A stretch of 44,736 bases of DNA. Source: UBA937 sp031549725. GTDB taxonomy: Bacteria > Spirochaetota > Spirochaetia > Treponematales > Breznakiellaceae. Both the position numbers and the translations under genes were made by a program. This document shows positions 32,737 through 40,603 of this stretch, piece by piece; within the stretch, counting starts at the first letter, position 1; every line of letters starts with the position of its first letter. The stretch lies in the NCBI GenBank assembly GCA_031549725.1, contig JAVBPH010000009.1, forward strand, positions 1 through 44,736. The letters are read 5' to 3'. The notes beneath the pieces are model-generated. The model was not told where the DNA came from. It saw only the letters and a program-made list of their open reading frames with translations, and made no database searches.

Positions 32737-33954
32737 ATGCAAAACGATAATGGCCAGCAGATTCAAATTAAAAAGCTCCAGCCTGAACATTTGGAGCAGT
32801 ACAATGATCTTCTCCGCTATGCGTTCCAGGTAACCGAAAAGGAACTTATGGAAACCGGGTGGGAAAATGATGATATTCGCCAGTCTAAATTTCCTGTTCT
32901 GGAAAGGGCCAATGTCCTGGGAGCTTTTGTCGGAGACAGCCTGGCTTCCCAGTTTGCGGTGTATCCCCTGAAGATGAATATTCATGGCGCTGTCTGTGAT
33001 GTAGGTTTTGTAACCAGCGTGGCTACCTACCCCGAGTACACCGGAAAGGGGCTTATGTCCAAACTGATGAGGCAGAGTTTGACGGATATGCGGACCCAGG
33101 GGCAGAGCATGGCCCTTCTGTATCCCTATTCCATACCCCTGTACCGGCACAAAGGCTGGGAAGTCATATCGGACAAGATGAGTTTTCATATCAAGGATAC
33201 CCAGCTCCCGGACAACATCGATGTCCCGGGTTTTGTCCGGCGGGTTGATGAAGACAGTCCCGACCTGATTACACTCCATAACCGTTTTGCCCTGAAAACC
33301 CATGGATGTATTTTCCGCAATGACCTGGCTTGGGAAGAATACTGGCGCTGGGATTCGGATGATACGGAAATTGCCATTTATTACGATGAAATGAGCGAAC
33401 CCAGGGGATACATGGTATATCTGTTAAAGGACGATATCATGTCGATTAAAGAGATGGTGTACATAGACATGGAAGCCTGGAAGGGCCTGTGGAAGTACAT
33501 TATCGCCCACGATTCGATGATCGAAGCTGTCCAGGGAAACAACTATTCCAACGAGCCCATATCTTTCTGGTTTGAAGACAGCGAAATTAAGGAAACCATC
33601 TGGCCCTACATCATGGGCCGGATTATTGATGTGGAACAATTCCTGAACCAATACCGGTTCCGTAATATTGACCGGAATGATGCCCTTACATTTGTGGTAT
33701 CGGACCCTGTTTTGGAATGGAATAACCGGAATTTTACCGTCCGGTTCGGCCGGGAAGGTCATCCGAAAATTGATGATGGTGTTTCCGATAATATGGTCGG
33801 TATAAATATTGCGACCCTAACGGCCATGCTTATGGGTTATAAGAGACCCGCCTATATGCAGAAAATAGAGCGTATTGATGTGGAACCCAGGGTTCTGGCT
33901 ATTCTGGAAAATATTATTCCGCTGGAAAAGGCCCATCTATCGGATTATATATAA
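32737..33954 (+). CDS. Eis-like GNAT acetyltransferase
   Basis: A 405-residue protein with the Eis layout. The N-terminal GNAT domain has the acetyl-CoA motif VATYPEYTGKGLMSKLMRQSL (about residues 95-115) and YSIPLYRHKGWEVIS. A second degenerate GNAT domain follows, and a C-terminal sterol-carrier-like domain (from about 310: VSDPVLEWNNRNFTVRFGREG). Eis proteins acetylate amines, including aminoglycosides in mycobacteria; the natural substrate here is unknown. The C-terminal carboxylate that enters the Eis active site is plausible but not verified. The ATG has AAAAGGA upstream. Confidence 0.85.
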   Translation: MQNDNGQQIQIKKLQPEHLEQYNDLLRYAFQVTEKELMETGWENDDIRQSKFPVLERANVLGAFVGDSLASQFAVYPLKMNIHGAVCDVGFVTSVATYPEYTGKGLMSKLMRQSLTDMRTQGQSMALLYPYSIPLYRHKGWEVISDKMSFHIKDTQLPDNIDVPGFVRRVDEDSPDLITLHNRFALKTHGCIFRNDLAWEEYWRWDSDDTEIAIYYDEMSEPRGYMVYLLKDDIMSIKEMVYIDMEAWKGLWKYIIAHDSMIEAVQGNNYSNEPISFWFEDSEIKETIWPYIMGRIIDVEQFLNQYRFRNIDRNDALTFVVSDPVLEWNNRNFTVRFGREGHPKIDDGVSDNMVGINIATLTAMLMGYKRPAYMQKIERIDVEPRVLAILENIIPLEKAHLSDYI

Positions 33955-33960
33955 AAAACA

Positions 33961-33982
33961 GGGACAGCCCCGGGGCTGTCCC
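33961..33982 (-). terminator. GGGACAGCCCC palindrome, probable terminator of the acyltransferase gene
   Basis: A perfect 22-base palindrome (arms GGGACAGCCCC) lies between convergent genes. On the minus strand it is followed by TGTTTTTTATA, a good T-tract just past the acyltransferase gene (stop at 34004). It could also stop plus-strand transcription of the Eis-like gene, less efficiently. Confidence 0.65.
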
Positions 33983-34003
33983 TCATTATAATAAAGCGCT
34001 ATC

Positions 34004-34903
34004 TCACTTATTTTTTTCCAGTAGCTTTTGTCGTTCAACCTCAACTTTATTGTGCATCACTTCCAGTTCAGCCATCATTGCATCAACCACCGCCTGTTTT
34101 TTATCTTCAATTCCTTCTGCATCGGCCTTTGCCCGGTGGCTTTCCCGGAATTCGGCGGTGGAAATAACAGGGCCCGCGGTGTACTGCAGTATATCCGGGG
34201 AAATAAAATCATCCATCATCTTGCTGCCCTCTTCCCGGACATGGAGCAGTTCCCCGTTGACCGCAATAAGGCACATATAATCAAAGGATTTAATATAAGA
34301 ATCGATTTCCCGGACTCCCCGCTTCGTGGAGGGATCCCAGGGTCTGTACCTGGTTCCGGCGGGAAAAACCAATATCAGTTTTCCCTGTTTTTTTATCTCA
34401 TTCAGAGCCTTCATGGATGCCCGGTTAATACCGTTGCTTCTGATTATTTCGTCCCGGTCCTTTACAGGATCCAGATGGGCCAGGGAACGGGAAGGGTAAA
34501 TCACCAGCCGGCTGTAGGCTGCAATAAAAGCAGCAACCACAGGATCGGCATTCAGTTTCATCCCCGCGATGGCCACCACCGCCTCTTCTATTTCTTTGCC
34601 GCCGTTAGGTTCCTGGCGCAGCAGATAAATGAAAGCCGGCAGGTCAAAATTACTGTAATGTTCCAGGAGAAGAAGGCAGGACGCCCCTTCCTGGGCTTTT
34701 TTCAATAATGCATTAAGGTTTTCCATGCCGTATACACCCGAACCGGGCAGGGCAATGTCCTCAAACATTTTATCTATCAGCGGTAATAGTTCCTTGTTTC
34801 CTTTTTGGTATACGTTGTGTTCATTTACAGACATATCCTGGGACTTTGACAGGATCGCCACCTGATTTATTATTTCTTTGAAAGCTTCACTTAATATATC
34901 CAT
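34004..34903 (-). CDS. PlsC-type (glycerophosphate) acyltransferase
   Basis: A 299-residue acyltransferase. Block I, the catalytic HxxxxD, appears as LLLLEHYSNFDLPAFIYLL (about 79-97), and the later block VFPAGTRYRPW (about 178-188) matches the phosphate-binding 'FPEGTR' block with Ala for Glu. The protein resembles treponemal 1-acyl-glycerol-3-phosphate acyltransferases, which add a fatty acid in phospholipid synthesis. No transmembrane helix is evident, so it is probably membrane-associated from the cytosol. A charged C-terminal helix (HNKVEVERQKLLEKNK) is present. It may share a transcript with the upstream CopZ-like gene. Confidence 0.8.
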   Translation of the reverse strand: MDILSEAFKEIINQVAILSKSQDMSVNEHNVYQKGNKELLPLIDKMFEDIALPGSGVYGMENLNALLKKAQEGASCLLLLEHYSNFDLPAFIYLLRQEPNGGKEIEEAVVAIAGMKLNADPVVAAFIAAYSRLVIYPSRSLAHLDPVKDRDEIIRSNGINRASMKALNEIKKQGKLILVFPAGTRYRPWDPSTKRGVREIDSYIKSFDYMCLIAVNGELLHVREEGSKMMDDFISPDILQYTAGPVISTAEFRESHRAKADAEGIEDKKQAVVDAMMAELEVMHNKVEVERQKLLEKNK

Positions 34904-34956
34904 GACCGTAGTATAACCACCCCTATAATAAAAATCAATAAAAAAGGTTTAAATGA

Positions 34957-35157
34957 TCATTTCAGTACAGGATGATACCCTTCATCCTCAATGAGTCTCT
35001 GGATTACCGAATTGGGTTCATCACTTTCCACAACTACTGTTTTTGAATCCAGGTCAACCGACCAGGAGGAAGCCTGGCCCGAGTTTTTCAGCGCATTCTC
35101 AATGTGCATCTTGCAGTGACCGCAGCTCATATCCGGAACTTTAAAAGTATATTTCAT
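34957..35157 (-). CDS. Heavy-metal-associated domain protein (CopZ-like)
   Basis: A 66-residue protein that is one HMA (ferredoxin-like) domain: VPDMSCGHCKMHIENAL, with the copper-binding cysteines C12 and C15, then VDLDSKTVVVESDEP and VIQRLIEDEGYHPVLK. Such small proteins carry Cu(I), usually to a P-type ATPase. No ATPase gene is in the window. An AAGGAGTAACCT stretch lies before the ATG. Confidence 0.88.
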   Translation of the reverse strand: MKYTFKVPDMSCGHCKMHIENALKNSGQASSWSVDLDSKTVVVESDEPNSVIQRLIEDEGYHPVLK

Positions 35158-35295
35158 AGGTTACTCCTTAAACGTAAAAGTAAAGTAGGGAATATATACC
35201 AACAGTATGTTAGCTCCCTCTTTAAGAATAATATAAAAAGCGGAACCTGTCGAATACTTTTATACCCGATCCGGGACAAATAATTTAAGAGAAAT

Positions 35296-35341
35296 ATTTA
35301 TTCGGAAGTCTGGTTTAATACCCCGCAGCGAGGTTTATTAT
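35296..35341. repeat. Fragment of the two-hairpin repeat
   Basis: ATTCGGAAGTCTGGTTTAAT and the following CCCCGCAGCGAGGTTTA resemble the flank and hairpin 1 of the repeat. The same ATTCGGAAGTCTGGT tail follows copy A at 32535. The rest of 35158-35430 shows no gene. Confidence 0.45.
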
Positions 35342-35430
35342 CCAGGGATGGAAATAGATGATTAAACCATGTCCAGGCTGAACAGAGTTGATACTTAATT
35401 ACAGATTGATTTTATTTCATCTTAAAAAGG

Positions 35431-35457
35431 AAAAGCGGTCCTGGGACCGCTTTTTTT
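35431..35457 (-). terminator. Bidirectional terminator after dnaJ
   Basis: The stem AAAAGCGGTCC/GGACCGCTTTT is perfect. T-tracts occur on both strands (TTTTTTT on plus; TTTTCC then TTTTT on minus). It lies directly beyond the dnaJ stop codon, so it ends the chaperone operon. Confidence 0.8.
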
Positions 35458-36583
35458 ACCGTTGGTGGGATAATTCTGAAAGGGCTATCGGTTTGGGTGA
35501 ATCATTCTCACCTTCAACCTTGGAAAGCTCTTCCATCAGTTCTTTGCCTTTTTTTGAGAGTTTGACCGGGACCTGCACAATTACCTTGATATACATGTTA
35601 CCCCGGCGCCCTCCGGAGGGAACACCCTCATCTCTTATCCGGAGCATCTTTCCGTTTTGTATACCCGCAGGGATTTTCACCTTTATCTTTTTATCATCCA
35701 AAGTACTTACAAAAAGATCTGCCCCCAGGCTTGCCTGGGTTACGGAAATCGGAACGGCGCAGTAAAGATCAAGGCCTTCCCGTTCAAAATATTCATGGGG
35801 TTTCACCCGGATAAACACATATAAATCACCCGGGGGGCCGCCGTTCGGGCCGGCATCACCCTGCTTGGGGATAACCACCCGCTTGCCGTTTTCAACGCCC
35901 GCGGGGATAGTAACCACCAATTTCTGGTATTTTTTCTGCAAACCGGAACCATTACAATCCTTACAGGGATTCTCGATAATAAAACCTTCACCGCCGCAGG
36001 TTGGGCATGGGGAAGTCATGGAGAAAAAACCTTGGCTCCGGCGGATTTGGCCGGTCCCTTGACAGGTACCGCATACTTTCCGTCCGCCGCTGGAAGAGGC
36101 TCCTGAACCGCTGCAGGTTTTACAGGCTTCTTCATGGGAAAATTGAATTTCTACTTTTGTTCCAAATACTGCTTCTTTGAAGGGAATTTCTATATCATAC
36201 CGGAGATTGGCACCTTGCCTGACACCACCCGTGCCGCCTGAGGAACGCCGGGCGCTACCCCCGCCGAAAAAGGTATCAAAAATACCTGAAAAATCCCCAA
36301 AAATGTCCTCAAAACCATGGAAAGCCGACGATGAGAAGCCCTGGTTACCGCCCATACCTTCCACTCCAGCAAAGCCAAACTGGTCGTAGGCGGACCTCTT
36401 CTGATCATCATACAATATTTCGTATGCTTCGGTGGCTTCTTTAAACTTTTCTTCGGCTTCCTTGTTTCCGGGGTTTTTGTCAGGATGATACTGCACTGCC
36501 AGCTTCCGGTAAGCTTTTTTTATATCTTCTTTAGATGCTCCCTTCTGCAGCCCCAGAACTTCATAATAATCACGTTTTGCCAC
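35456..36583 (-). CDS. dnaJ: Chaperone protein DnaJ
   Basis: A complete 375-residue DnaJ. The J-domain carries YYEVLGLQKGASKEDIKKAY and the HPD motif (QYHPDKNPG). A Gly/Phe-rich linker (FGFAGVEGMGGNQGFSSSAF) follows, then four zinc CxxCxGxG repeats starting at CKTCSGSG, CGTCQGTG, CPTCGGEG and CKDCNGSG, then the C-terminal substrate-binding region. It stimulates DnaK ATPase and delivers unfolded substrates. GTG is the start, the only one that fits the MAKRDYYEVLG family opening. It is last in the grpE-dnaK-dnaJ set and is separated from dnaK by 279 bases holding a hairpin and a dispersed repeat. Confidence 0.97.
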   Translation of the reverse strand: MAKRDYYEVLGLQKGASKEDIKKAYRKLAVQYHPDKNPGNKEAEEKFKEATEAYEILYDDQKRSAYDQFGFAGVEGMGGNQGFSSSAFHGFEDIFGDFSGIFDTFFGGGSARRSSGGTGGVRQGANLRYDIEIPFKEAVFGTKVEIQFSHEEACKTCSGSGASSSGGRKVCGTCQGTGQIRRSQGFFSMTSPCPTCGGEGFIIENPCKDCNGSGLQKKYQKLVVTIPAGVENGKRVVIPKQGDAGPNGGPPGDLYVFIRVKPHEYFEREGLDLYCAVPISVTQASLGADLFVSTLDDKKIKVKIPAGIQNGKMLRIRDEGVPSGGRRGNMYIKVIVQVPVKLSKKGKELMEELSKVEGENDSPKPIALSELSHQR

Positions 36584-36632
36584 ATTGGCATCCTTGTCGG
36601 AAAAGTTTAAGGAAGTTTTAAAAGCCGGAACT

Positions 36633-36776
36633 AATCAACAACCCCGCCGCAAGCAACGGGGTATGTTGGTTCCGTAAGGTAAGGATTTTATGCGGGTTTA
36701 ATACCCCGCACAACAATTTCTTTGTTGTTCCAAAGAATCGCCCTAAAGAACGGGGTATTAAACCCGCCTGCGAATA
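36633..36776. repeat. Complete copy B of the ~143-bp two-hairpin repeat (inverted)
   Basis: This full copy has the opposite orientation to copies A and C. It begins AATCAACAACCCCGCCGC (hairpin 2) and ends TATTAAACCCGCCTGCGAAT (hairpin 1). It lies in the transcribed dnaK-dnaJ spacer, so its hairpins would form in the operon mRNA. A 77-codon minus-strand frame across it is not a gene. Confidence 0.85.
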
Positions 36777-36818
36777 AAACTTCCTTATTAATATTAAAAT
36801 ACTATAAAAAACAAATAA

Positions 36819-36860
36819 TTTATAGGGGTTTACGATATATATAAAATACACCCCTATAAA
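36819..36860 (-). terminator. Hairpin after dnaK, possible attenuator
   Basis: The arms TTTATAGGGGT/ACCCCTATAAA with a 20-nt loop begin 2 bases after the dnaK stop. On the minus strand the hairpin is followed by ATTATTTGTTTTTTA. It could partly terminate dnaK mRNA before dnaJ. Confidence 0.55.
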
Positions 36861-36862
36861 TA

Positions 36863-38782
36863 TTATTTATCGTCGTCGACTACCTCGTAATCCACATCTT
36901 CAGCACCTTTTGTGTTGCTGTTGTCTCCGCTGGTCTGGTCATGCCCGGCAGCAGTACCCTGGTCCGCTCCTGGCTGGGCACCGGTGTGCTTGTAGACTTC
37001 TTCGGCAATTTTGTAGGCAATCTGCTTCAAAGCTTCGGTTTTCTCCTTAACTGTCTTAACATCCCCGCTTTCCATGACCTGCCTCAGTTCCGCAATGGCG
37101 GCTTCGGCCTTGGATTTGTCTTCGGCGCTGACCTTATCACCCAGGTCCTTGATGTTCTTTTCGGTACTGTAGATAAGGGTATCCGCTTCGTTATGGGCTT
37201 CTGCCCGTTCTCGTTCGCGTTTATCCTCTTCCGCATGGAGTTCCGCTTCCTTGACCATCCGTTCAATATCGGATTCGTTCAGGCCGGAGGAACTCTCAAT
37301 CCGGATCTTTTGCTCCTTCCCGGTTCCCAGGTCCTTGGCGGATACATGGACAATACCGTTGGCATCAATATCGAAGGTAACTTCAATCTGGGGCACACCC
37401 CGGGGTGAAGGCGGAATACCTACCAGATCAAACCGTCCCAGGGTCCGGTTCTGGCTGGCCATTTCCCGTTCTCCCTGAAGTACCTGGATGGATACTGCGG
37501 TCTGGTTATCCGCAGCGGTGGAGAAAATCTGGCTTTTCCGGGTGGGAATGGTGGTATTCCTGGGAATAAGCTTGGTCATTACACCGCCCAAAGTCTCAAT
37601 CCCCAGTGAAAGGGGAGTAACGTCCAGGAGGAGGACGTCCTTCACATCGCCGCCCAGGATACCGCCCTGGATAGCTGCGCCTATGGCCACCGCTTCATCC
37701 GGGTTTACTCCCTTGTTGGGTTCCTTCTTGAAGAGATCCTTAACGATCTGCTGAACCGCGGGAATCCGGGTGGACCCGCCTACGAGGATAACCTCATCAA
37801 TCTGTTCCGCGGTTATTCCCGCATCCGACAGGGCTTTCTTACAGGGACTCTTGGACCGTTCCAGCAGATCCGAAACCATCTGTTCAAACTTTGCCCTGGT
37901 AAGGGATTTTTGCAGATGTTTGGGACCGGATTGGTCGGCGGTGATAAATGGAAGATTTATTTCAGTCTGCTGGGTGGCGGACAGCTCAATTTTTGCCTTT
38001 TCAGCGGCTTCCCGGAGTCTCTGCAGGGCCATCCGGTCCTTACTCAGGTCGATGCCGGAATCCTTTTTAAAGTCATCGATCAGCCATTCCATAATGCGGC
38101 GGTCAAAATCGTCCCCGCCGAGGTGGGTATCACCATTGGTGGATTTTACTTCAAATACGCCTTCCCCTAATTCAAGGATGGAAATATCAAAGGTTCCGCC
38201 TCCGAGGTCGTATACCGCAATGGTGCGTTCCTTTTTCTGGTCCTTGTTAAAACCAAAAGCCAGGGACGCGGCGGTGGGTTCGTTGATTATACGTTTTACT
38301 TCAAGGCCGGCAATTTTCCCCGCATCCTTGGTGGCCTGGCGCTGAGCATCGTTAAAATAAGCCGGTACCGTGATAACCGCCTCGGAAACCGTTTCTCCCA
38401 GGTAGTCTTCGGCGGTTTTTTTCATTTTTTGCAGAATAAAAGCGGAAATTTCCTGGGGGGTATACAATTTTCCTTCAATATCTACCCTTACATCATCTGC
38501 CTGGTCCACCACCTTGTATGGCATGAGCTTCATTTCATCGGACACTTCGGAAAACCGGCGTCCCATGAAACGCTTTATAGAATATACGGTATTTTCCGGA
38601 TTCGTGATCATCTGGTTTTTTGCCGGCTGGCCCACAACCCGTTCACCCTTACTGGTAAAACCTACTATTGAAGGGGTAGTTCTGCCGCCTTCTGCATTCT
38701 GGATGACTACCGGTTCTCCTCCCTCCAGAACAGCCACACATGAGTTGGTGGTTCCCAAGTCAATTCCAATAATTTTTCCCAT
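36863..38782 (-). CDS. dnaK: Chaperone protein DnaK (Hsp70)
   Basis: A complete Hsp70 of about 639 residues. It starts GKIIGIDLGTTNSCVAVLEGG (phosphate-1 loop). It has AVITVPAYFNDAQRQATKDA, the phosphate-2 region IAVYDLGGGTFDISIL, VILVGGSTRIPAVQ, the linker DVLLLDVTPLSLGIETLGG, the beta substrate-binding domain, and an EEVDYEVVDDDK-like acidic tail (EDVDYEVVDDDK). It folds proteins with DnaJ and GrpE. ATG 38782 is chosen over the frame's earlier start because AAGGAG lies 8 bases before it and the product then matches the universal N-terminus. Confidence 0.98.
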   Translation of the reverse strand: MGKIIGIDLGTTNSCVAVLEGGEPVVIQNAEGGRTTPSIVGFTSKGERVVGQPAKNQMITNPENTVYSIKRFMGRRFSEVSDEMKLMPYKVVDQADDVRVDIEGKLYTPQEISAFILQKMKKTAEDYLGETVSEAVITVPAYFNDAQRQATKDAGKIAGLEVKRIINEPTAASLAFGFNKDQKKERTIAVYDLGGGTFDISILELGEGVFEVKSTNGDTHLGGDDFDRRIMEWLIDDFKKDSGIDLSKDRMALQRLREAAEKAKIELSATQQTEINLPFITADQSGPKHLQKSLTRAKFEQMVSDLLERSKSPCKKALSDAGITAEQIDEVILVGGSTRIPAVQQIVKDLFKKEPNKGVNPDEAVAIGAAIQGGILGGDVKDVLLLDVTPLSLGIETLGGVMTKLIPRNTTIPTRKSQIFSTAADNQTAVSIQVLQGEREMASQNRTLGRFDLVGIPPSPRGVPQIEVTFDIDANGIVHVSAKDLGTGKEQKIRIESSSGLNESDIERMVKEAELHAEEDKRERERAEAHNEADTLIYSTEKNIKDLGDKVSAEDKSKAEAAIAELRQVMESGDVKTVKEKTEALKQIAYKIAEEVYKHTGAQPGADQGTAAGHDQTSGDNSNTKGAEDVDYEVVDDDK

Positions 38783-38858
38783 ATCAAACTCCTTCATCGC
38801 ATCCGGTATTTCAAAAAACCGCTGCCTTCAATATAAATAATAATACAAAAATTTTTTT

Positions 38859-38885
38859 AAAGGGGATTAATCAAAAATCCCCTTT
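38859..38885 (-). terminator. Hairpin between grpE and dnaK, possible attenuator
   Basis: The arms AAAGGGGATT/AATCCCCTTT with a 7-nt loop start 7 bases past the grpE stop. On the minus strand the hairpin is followed by an A-run and then TTTTTGTATT. It could be a partial terminator or an RNA-processing stem. Confidence 0.45.
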
Positions 38886-38891
38886 TAGTTA

Positions 38892-39581
38892 CTAATTATT
38901 TGCCTGATCCTTTTCAGGACCGGCGGATTCACCGTCCGGAACATCAGGACCGGCTCCATCGGCTTTCTTATCCTGGGGCATCAGCACCTTAACCTTGGCA
39001 CTCCGGACAACCCTGTCCTTCAGGAGATATCCCTTAAGGAAATCCTCTTCCACGGTGGGCTCGCTCACATCGGCGGATTTGTCCATCATAATGGCTTCAT
39101 GAATTTCCGGATTAAATGGCTGGTTGGCCGATTCATACCGTTTCAGGCCCCATTTGGTTTCAAGCTGGGATACAAGCCGTTTTTCAATCATGGAAACACC
39201 CTCATAAAAGCTGGAAAAATCCTTGGAGGTTTCAGCCGACTTGATTGCCCTCTCAAAATCATCAATTATAGGAATAATATCCAGTAAAAGGCTTTGATTT
39301 GCATAATCTATGGCTTCCTGTTTCTCCCGGGCCATCCTTTTCCGGAAATTTTCAAATTCCGCCGCTTTCCGCAGGTATTGATCCTTCATTTCCGTTAATT
39401 CTGCCTCTAATGCAGCGGTTTTATCCGCCGGCCCATCCTTTTCTCCTGTTTTGGAAGATTGATTTTCCTCTGCAGCGGATCCCTGTTTCATCTGATCCTG
39501 TTCGTCCTGCACTTTTTCCATTTTTTCGTGGGAAGAATGTTCTTCATCATGCTTCTTCTCATGAGATGTATGCTTTGACAT
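38892..39581 (-). CDS. grpE: Nucleotide exchange factor GrpE
   Basis: A 229-residue GrpE. A long charged N-terminal arm (His, Glu, Lys and Asp-rich, about 1-55) leads to a coiled coil (LEAELTEMKDQYLRKAAEFENFRKR). The compact beta domain follows: YEGVSMIEKRLVSQLETKWGL, RYESANQPFNPEIHEAIMM, and DFLKGYLLKDRVVRSAKVKV. It releases ADP from DnaK. The protein is longer than E. coli GrpE (197) mainly through its polar tails. GGAAG precedes the ATG. The gene heads the operon, with no HrcA gene and no CIRCE element seen upstream. Confidence 0.95.
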   Translation of the reverse strand: MSKHTSHEKKHDEEHSSHEKMEKVQDEQDQMKQGSAAEENQSSKTGEKDGPADKTAALEAELTEMKDQYLRKAAEFENFRKRMAREKQEAIDYANQSLLLDIIPIIDDFERAIKSAETSKDFSSFYEGVSMIEKRLVSQLETKWGLKRYESANQPFNPEIHEAIMMDKSADVSEPTVEEDFLKGYLLKDRVVRSAKVKVLMPQDKKADGAGPDVPDGESAGPEKDQANN

Positions 39582-39649
39582 GAAAACTTCCTAAAATTAT
39601 ATAATTAAATAACCCTGTCCGGATTATCCTCATTGAAACTATTTTCAGT

Positions 39650-39690
39650 AAAAAGATACTTAATACGAGCTATAATAGTCAAGGAATTTC
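39650..39690 (-). promoter_or_regulatory. Candidate promoter upstream of grpE
   Basis: On the minus strand TTGACT (about 39674-39679) is followed, about 17 bases on, by the weak -10 GTATCT. It would start transcription about 70 bases before grpE. No CIRCE inverted repeat is seen in 39582-39870. A 92-codon plus-strand frame here is not supported. Confidence 0.3.
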
Positions 39691-39870
39691 TTTTCTTAAA
39701 ACTAATACAATTAGGTAAAAAAGTGAATAGTTCTAAAAGAAATTTTTCCTATATATATTATGGTAGAATTTACACCGGAAAATATGGATTTCCTATCAAA
39801 AAAGTATTTTTACGCGGATATTTCCTCTGCGGCATGACAAATGTAACAGAAATGATAGCCGCTGTATATT

Positions 39871-40587
39871 TTAGTCGTACCTATACCCCACACCCTGAAC
39901 TGTTTGGATAATTACCGGATTTTTGGGATCCGCCTCTATTTTCTTTCTTAGGGCTGCGATGTGCTGGTCCAGGGTTCGGCTTAATGGGGCTGATTCATAA
40001 TTCCAGCAAAACCGGAAAAAGTCTTCCCGGCGGACCACTTCCCCCGGGTGCTGATGCAAAAGCAGCAGGATGAGGGTTTCCCGCTGGCTTAAATCGATAA
40101 AAGTACGGTGTTCATTGTTTAAATAGGCCCTTAGTTCCCTGGGCTTAATTGTCCAGGGACCAAAACCAAAATCATTCTGTCCGGCCAGATGTACCGGCTG
40201 GGCATCTTCCGGGGCGTCCGTTTCCCTAGCTGAACGCCTGAGCACGGACCTGATCCTGGCGGTCAGTTCCCTGATCCCAAAGGGTTTTATGATGAAATCA
40301 TCCGCCCCAAGTTCCAGCCCCAGGACCGTATCTATTTCCTCGGATTTGGCACTGATAAAAAGGATAGCCGCGTTTGTATCGATCCGGCGGATTTCCCGGC
40401 ATGCATCGTAACCGGAAAGGACCGGCATCATCACATCCAGGCAGACCAGGTCCGGACGGAATTCCCGGAAAATATCCAGGGCGCTGCGGCCGTCCGAGGC
40501 GGATTTTACCGAGAATCCTTCTCCCTGCAGTATTTCCACCAGGGCTTTTTTTGTGTAGGGATCATCCTCTGCTACCAGGGCTTTCAT
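39871..40587 (-). CDS. OmpR/PhoB-family response regulator
   Basis: A 238-residue response regulator. The receiver domain has acidic E7, D8 and D9, the phosphoacceptor D51 in LVCLDVMMP, a Ser at LFISAKS and the conserved Lys in DFIIKPFG. The C-terminal winged helix (about 140-238) has LSQREFTLL-type spacing in LSQRETLILLLLHQHPGEVVRREDFF. It ends with RTLDQHIAALRKKIEADPKNP and VQGVGYRYD. It is encoded 16 bases after the histidine kinase gene, its presumed partner. An AAGGAATATC site lies before the ATG. Confidence 0.93.
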   Translation of the reverse strand: MKALVAEDDPYTKKALVEILQGEGFSVKSASDGRSALDIFREFRPDLVCLDVMMPVLSGYDACREIRRIDTNAAILFISAKSEEIDTVLGLELGADDFIIKPFGIRELTARIRSVLRRSARETDAPEDAQPVHLAGQNDFGFGPWTIKPRELRAYLNNEHRTFIDLSQRETLILLLLHQHPGEVVRREDFFRFCWNYESAPLSRTLDQHIAALRKKIEADPKNPVIIQTVQGVGYRYD

Positions 40588-40603
40588 GATATTCCTTCTA
40601 TAA

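Noticed and set aside
39633..39911. 92-codon plus-strand frame upstream of grpE
   Set aside because: It runs into the end of the response-regulator gene on the other strand, has no ribosome site and no motif.
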